DNA of 54,655 nt, from contig CAJPNN010000005.1 in assembly GCA_905372035.1 (NCBI GenBank), positions 1 through 54,655 on the forward strand, in the 5' to 3' direction. The notes beneath the pieces were generated by a model. That model had not been told where the DNA came from, searched no databases, and worked only from the letters and a program-made list of their open reading frames with translations. This document shows positions 51,807 to 54,655 of the stretch, in pieces. The stretch comes from Bacillota bacterium. Its GTDB lineage: Bacteria; Bacillota; Clostridia; Peptostreptococcales; Anaerovoracaceae. A program made the translations under genes and the position numbers. Every line of letters begins with the position of its first letter. Positions within the stretch are counted from its first letter, which is position 1.

Positions 51807-53557
51807 ATTTTCCACGCTCCCTTCGCCGACAAATCCCGGAAGCTCTCCAATTCTTCCTGCTCACTGAATAATTTTTTATAAATACCGTCTTCCGCAATAA
51901 GGTTGCTATGTGTCCCCTGTTCTACGATTTTTCCGCCGTCAAAAACATATATATTATCCGCCCCCATTATACTCTTGAGCCTGTGCGATATATATATGAC
52001 AGTTTTTCTCTCCGCAATTTTCGAAATCGCACTTAAAATTATCTCTTCGCTCTCCACATCGACATTGGATGCAGCTTCATCAAATATATATACGCTGCTG
52101 TCATGAAGAAGTGCTCTTGCAAGGCAAAGCCTTTGCGCCTGTCCGCCGGATAAATTGGTGGCACCGCTGTTTACGATAGTCTCCAAACCGTTCATTTCCG
52201 AAAGGAATTCCCAAAGATTAACTTCATCAAGCGCCTTTATCATATCTTCGTCGGATGCCCCCGGTTTTCCCATATCGAGGTTTGACCTTACGGTTCCCTT
52301 GAAAATATGTCCGTTATGAGTAACTCTCGTAACCGCTCCTACAAGCTTTGTTCTGTCTATCCGGTTTATATCCGTATCGCCGTAAAATACCATGTTATCC
52401 CCCGCAGAAAGTTGCCCCGAAAGAATCGAAGCGAGCGTTGACTTTCCACATCCCGAAACTCCGACAAAAGCAACCAGCCCTTTATTTTTTACCCTGAGTG
52501 ATATTTTATCCAAAACTTTCTTTTTGTCGTCATAAGAAAAATCCAACTCTCTTATATCTATATCCGCTCCCTTAGGAAATTCTTCTTTCCCCTGAGGTAT
52601 ATCGGGTTTTCTTTCTAAAAATTCTATTATCTGTTCTCCTGCGGTGACACCTCCCATAGCCACATGAAACAATGCTGTGAGCTGTCTCATCGGAACAAAA
52701 AACTCGGCGGATAAAATTATAACCAGTATGCACCCGAAAATGCCGAGGCTCCCTGAATCCGCCGCCTTAAGCGCCAATATTACGGAAGCGGCGGCACCTC
52801 CGTAACAAAGAATGTCTACTATATTTATTGAGTTCAATTGCATTTTAAGCACTCTCATAGTATCCTTTCTGAATTTTTCCGCCTTTACGTCCATCTCCTC
52901 CGCACGATCTTCATCAGTGGAATAAAGCTTCAGTGTAGTAAGCCCCTGCAAACTGTCAAGAAACAATGTTCCTACATCCGAATAACTTTTCCAATATTTA
53001 CTCTGTACCTTTCTTACAACTCTCAGCAAGAAAGTCAAGAGCAGCGGTATTACAGGTGAAATCACCAATATAACAATTCCTACGCCGACATCATACGCAG
53101 CTATGGCGATAAAAAGTGTAATTGCCGCAACAAACGAATAGTAGAGCTGCGTGATATATCCCCCATAATACGTCTCAAGCTGTTCCACGCTCTCAACACC
53201 GATCTGAATCGCCTTGGCTGTCGATATCTCATTAATATATCCGGGTCCGTACTCAAGTATTTTTTTATATATCCGTTTTCTCAAATTAAGTTTGACTTCG
53301 TCTACCACCTTTGAATTTTCAGAAGCCACCCATCTCGAAACGGCAAATTTCACTGCCATTATGAAAATGAGTCCTATCGCTATGAGTCCCCATGTGCCTA
53401 CCCCTCTTATATCTCCTTTCAAAAGTTCATTTAACAAATATGCAAAAATAAATGCAAAACCTATGTTGCAAAGAAGCCTCAACCATCTTGCAAACACGCT
53501 CAGAATTACATGTTTTTTCGTATTTCCTATATACTTTGACAGCCCTCTATTTGTCAT
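51803..53557 (-). CDS. CydD-like ABC exporter half (permease plus ATPase)
   Basis: A 584-residue half-transporter: six membrane helices (about 15-300) with the CydD-like loop YSDVGTLFLDSLQGLTTLKL, then an ATPase domain with Walker A GVSGCGKS (366-373), signature LSGGQAQRL, Walker B VYIFDEAAS and switch ISHRL. The Walker B Glu is present, so this half could hydrolyse ATP. It is the first gene of the operon, transcribed from a good promoter that overlaps a palindrome, and lies divergent to an AraC regulator that probably controls it. Confidence 0.9.
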   Translation of the reverse strand: MTNRGLSKYIGNTKKHVILSVFARWLRLLCNIGFAFIFAYLLNELLKGDIRGVGTWGLIAIGLIFIMAVKFAVSRWVASENSKVVDEVKLNLRKRIYKKILEYGPGYINEISTAKAIQIGVESVEQLETYYGGYITQLYYSFVAAITLFIAIAAYDVGVGIVILVISPVIPLLLTFLLRVVRKVQSKYWKSYSDVGTLFLDSLQGLTTLKLYSTDEDRAEEMDVKAEKFRKDTMRVLKMQLNSINIVDILCYGGAAASVILALKAADSGSLGIFGCILVIILSAEFFVPMRQLTALFHVAMGGVTAGEQIIEFLERKPDIPQGKEEFPKGADIDIRELDFSYDDKKKVLDKISLRVKNKGLVAFVGVSGCGKSTLASILSGQLSAGDNMVFYGDTDINRIDRTKLVGAVTRVTHNGHIFKGTVRSNLDMGKPGASDEDMIKALDEVNLWEFLSEMNGLETIVNSGATNLSGGQAQRLCLARALLHDSSVYIFDEAASNVDVESEEIILSAISKIAERKTVIYISHRLKSIMGADNIYVFDGGKIVEQGTHSNLIAEDGIYKKLFSEQEELESFRDLSAKGAWKI

Positions 53558-53598
53558 TGTCGTCCCCCATAAAGTTACATAAAACTAACCTACGGCAA

Positions 53599-53645
53599 AT
53601 TATATCCTGTATGCGCTATTTTTTCAAGGCTTAGAAGCCTTTCAA
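53599..53645 (-). promoter_or_regulatory. Promoter and operator of the ABC exporter operon
   Basis: On the minus strand TTGAAA (53622-53627), 17 bp, TATAAT (53599-53604). A palindrome with arms AAGGCTT (53626-53632) and AAGCCTT (53635-53641), extending to TTTCAA at both ends, covers the -35 box and fits a regulator site. Confidence 0.75.
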
Positions 53646-53703
53646 AAGAAAGTCAATAATATTTTTTCAAGAATTTTCATGTTCAATGTTTGCCTTTTCT
53701 AAC

Positions 53704-53733
53704 CACTTTATGATAACATAAACACATAAAGTG
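53704..53733. promoter_or_regulatory. Nested palindromes between the exporter and AraC genes
   Basis: CACTTTATG (53704-53712) and CATAAAGTG (53725-53733) are perfect 9-bp arms. Inside them TTTATG (53707-53712) and CATAAA (53717-53722) form another inverted repeat, so three TTTATG/CATAAA half-sites occur in 30 bp. Probably a binding site of the divergent AraC regulator or of a metal-responsive regulator. Confidence 0.6.
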
Positions 53734-53823
53734 ATATCAATTAAATTTAACTATTTTAATATACGTTATTGAGCGATATTGTTTATCGGAATTTGACCGT
53801 AACATTTTTGAAAGGATGCTAAA

Positions 53824-54549
53824 ATGACTAAAATAGTAGAAGCAAAAGAAGTAATTGAAATAAGTCACTATATAGATTTCAAAAAAAGTATTTTGGAATA
53901 CGTAAAAAACGGAGATATTCATAAGGCTGTTGTCATTTATGATGAGTTTTTCAAGTCTGAAAACTTGTTTCCTCTATCCGATGTGTCTCCTGTAGAATCT
54001 CTAAAAACACATGTCGCTATCCTTATAAACAGCTTTTTGGAATTATCGATCGAAAGCGGCATTCCCGATTTTATAGCTTTCAGCAAAGGACAAACTCTTA
54101 TCCGTATGCTATCCCAAAAAACTGAAGAAGAAGAATGCATAAAAATGGGAAAAATCTCAATTTGGGGATTCGGGCAACAGATTTCACTCGCCGGCGATAA
54201 AAACAACAGCGAACTTATAAAAAAAGCTCTTTTCTATATTCACGAGCATCTTGATGAAAAAATTTCCTTGCAGGAGGTTGCGGATCATGTTTATCTGACA
54301 AAAACCTACTTTTCCGCCCTCTTTAAAGATCATGTCCATATGAGTTTTACAGATTATATAAATTTATCCAAGATAAATCGAAGTAAATATTATCTGACCC
54401 ACACCGACAAGTCTGTAAACGAGATTGCGGATATTTTGGGTTTTAACAGTCAAGGATATTTTACCAATGTATTTAAAAAATACAGTAATTGCTCACCGAA
54501 AGACTACCAGCTGCAATGGCGACGCAGCACGGAAACCCCGGAAAAGTGA
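53824..54549 (+). CDS. AraC-family regulator of the divergent ABC exporter
   Basis: A 241-residue transcription factor. The C-terminal AraC domain (about 135-235) has the two helix-turn-helix units ISLQEVADHVYLTKTYFSAL and NEIADILGFNSQGYFTNVFK and ends NCSPKDYQ. The N-terminal 120 residues are helical, with no cupin pattern; a ligand cannot be guessed. AAAGGA lies 7 bp before ATG 53824. It is divergent from the exporter operon with two palindromes in the 266-bp spacer, the usual layout of a local regulator. It shows little similarity to the cysteine-rich regulator at 5440 outside the DNA-binding domain. Confidence 0.9.
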   Translation: MTKIVEAKEVIEISHYIDFKKSILEYVKNGDIHKAVVIYDEFFKSENLFPLSDVSPVESLKTHVAILINSFLELSIESGIPDFIAFSKGQTLIRMLSQKTEEEECIKMGKISIWGFGQQISLAGDKNNSELIKKALFYIHEHLDEKISLQEVADHVYLTKTYFSALFKDHVHMSFTDYINLSKINRSKYYLTHTDKSVNEIADILGFNSQGYFTNVFKKYSNCSPKDYQLQWRRSTETPEK

Positions 54550-54577
54550 CGATTCAATACTATAATTGTGTATAAGA

Positions 54578-54635
54578 TGTTAAAAACGCTGTATCAATTC
54601 ATTTTAAATGATTACAGCGTTTTTAACACCTTTTT
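54578..54635 (+). terminator. Intrinsic terminator of the AraC gene at 53824
   Basis: TGTTAAAAACGCTGTA (54578-54593) and TACAGCGTTTTTAACA (54613-54628) are perfect 16-bp arms, followed by CC and a T5 run. Confidence 0.88.
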
Positions 54636-54655
54636 GTTACATAGCGAATATATAT

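Noticed and set aside
49635..54549. Exporter locus as a mobile element
   Set aside because: No integrase, transposase, terminal inverted repeats or attachment-site duplication is visible, and base use is like that of the neighbours.

Overview
The window is a 54.7 kb stretch of chromosome from a low-GC Gram-positive bacterium, most likely an anaerobic member of the Clostridia (Peptostreptococcales or a relative). The signs are AAGGAGG ribosome-binding sites, TTGACA/TATAAT promoters, five proteins with S-layer homology (SLH) cell-wall anchors, the Firmicutes block rpsF-ssb-rpsR-DUF2232-gdpP-rplI-dnaB, and a WalK/WalR two-component system. I cannot name the species. There is no insertion sequence, prophage, integrase or CRISPR array. 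Several annotated starts are moved downstream of the longest reading frame because the ribosome-binding site lies inside the longer version.

Positions 1-20,000 are a surface-protein island. After a convergent pseudouridine synthase come five SLH proteins and one very large secreted protein, all on the minus strand: an SLH-anchored S8 protease, a BspA-type leucine-rich-repeat protein, the probable main S-layer protein (with its own strong promoter and structured leader), a GLUG-repeat protein, and a two-gene operon of a small SLH protein plus a 1349-residue secreted protein of unknown function. One cysteine-rich AraC-type regulator sits among them on the plus strand.

Positions 20,000-31,300 carry a DUF1846 protein, a metal-efflux operon (DUF6219 micro-protein, DUF6110 protein, P1B-type ATPase), and a housekeeping run: DUF1934, ddl, a GntR regulator, ispE, an Ig-like membrane protein, tadA and alr. 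alr and ddl together supply D-Ala-D-Ala for peptidoglycan. A tRNA-Arg and a cvpA-like gene follow on the plus strand.

Positions 31,300-49,500 form a long minus-strand housekeeping region, read from right to left: tRNA-Leu, rpsF, ssb, rpsR, a DUF2232 membrane protein, gdpP, rplI, dnaB, a DnaD-domain protein, walR, walK, a DivIC-like gene, rnmV, ksgA, an LtaS-like sulfatase with an apparent frameshift in an A7 run, a YcxB-like gene, ridA, a degenerate amidohydrolase and an isolated cbiG. A separately promoted small lipoprotein gene follows.

Positions 49,600-54,655 hold a YgbA-family gene and a CydDC-like heterodimeric ABC exporter, with a divergent AraC regulator beyond a spacer that contains two palindromes.

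The most unusual patterns are: (1) imperfect copies of the last codons plus stop codon of many genes, repeated 20-70 bp downstream of the real gene end; (2) the A7 frameshift in the LtaS-like gene; (3) a DnaD protein carrying a DnaI-type zinc module but no AAA+ domain; (4) the uncharacterised SLH/1349-residue surface operon; (5) the DUF6219/DUF6110/P1B-ATPase trio. All family assignments come from reading the sequence; no database search was run.
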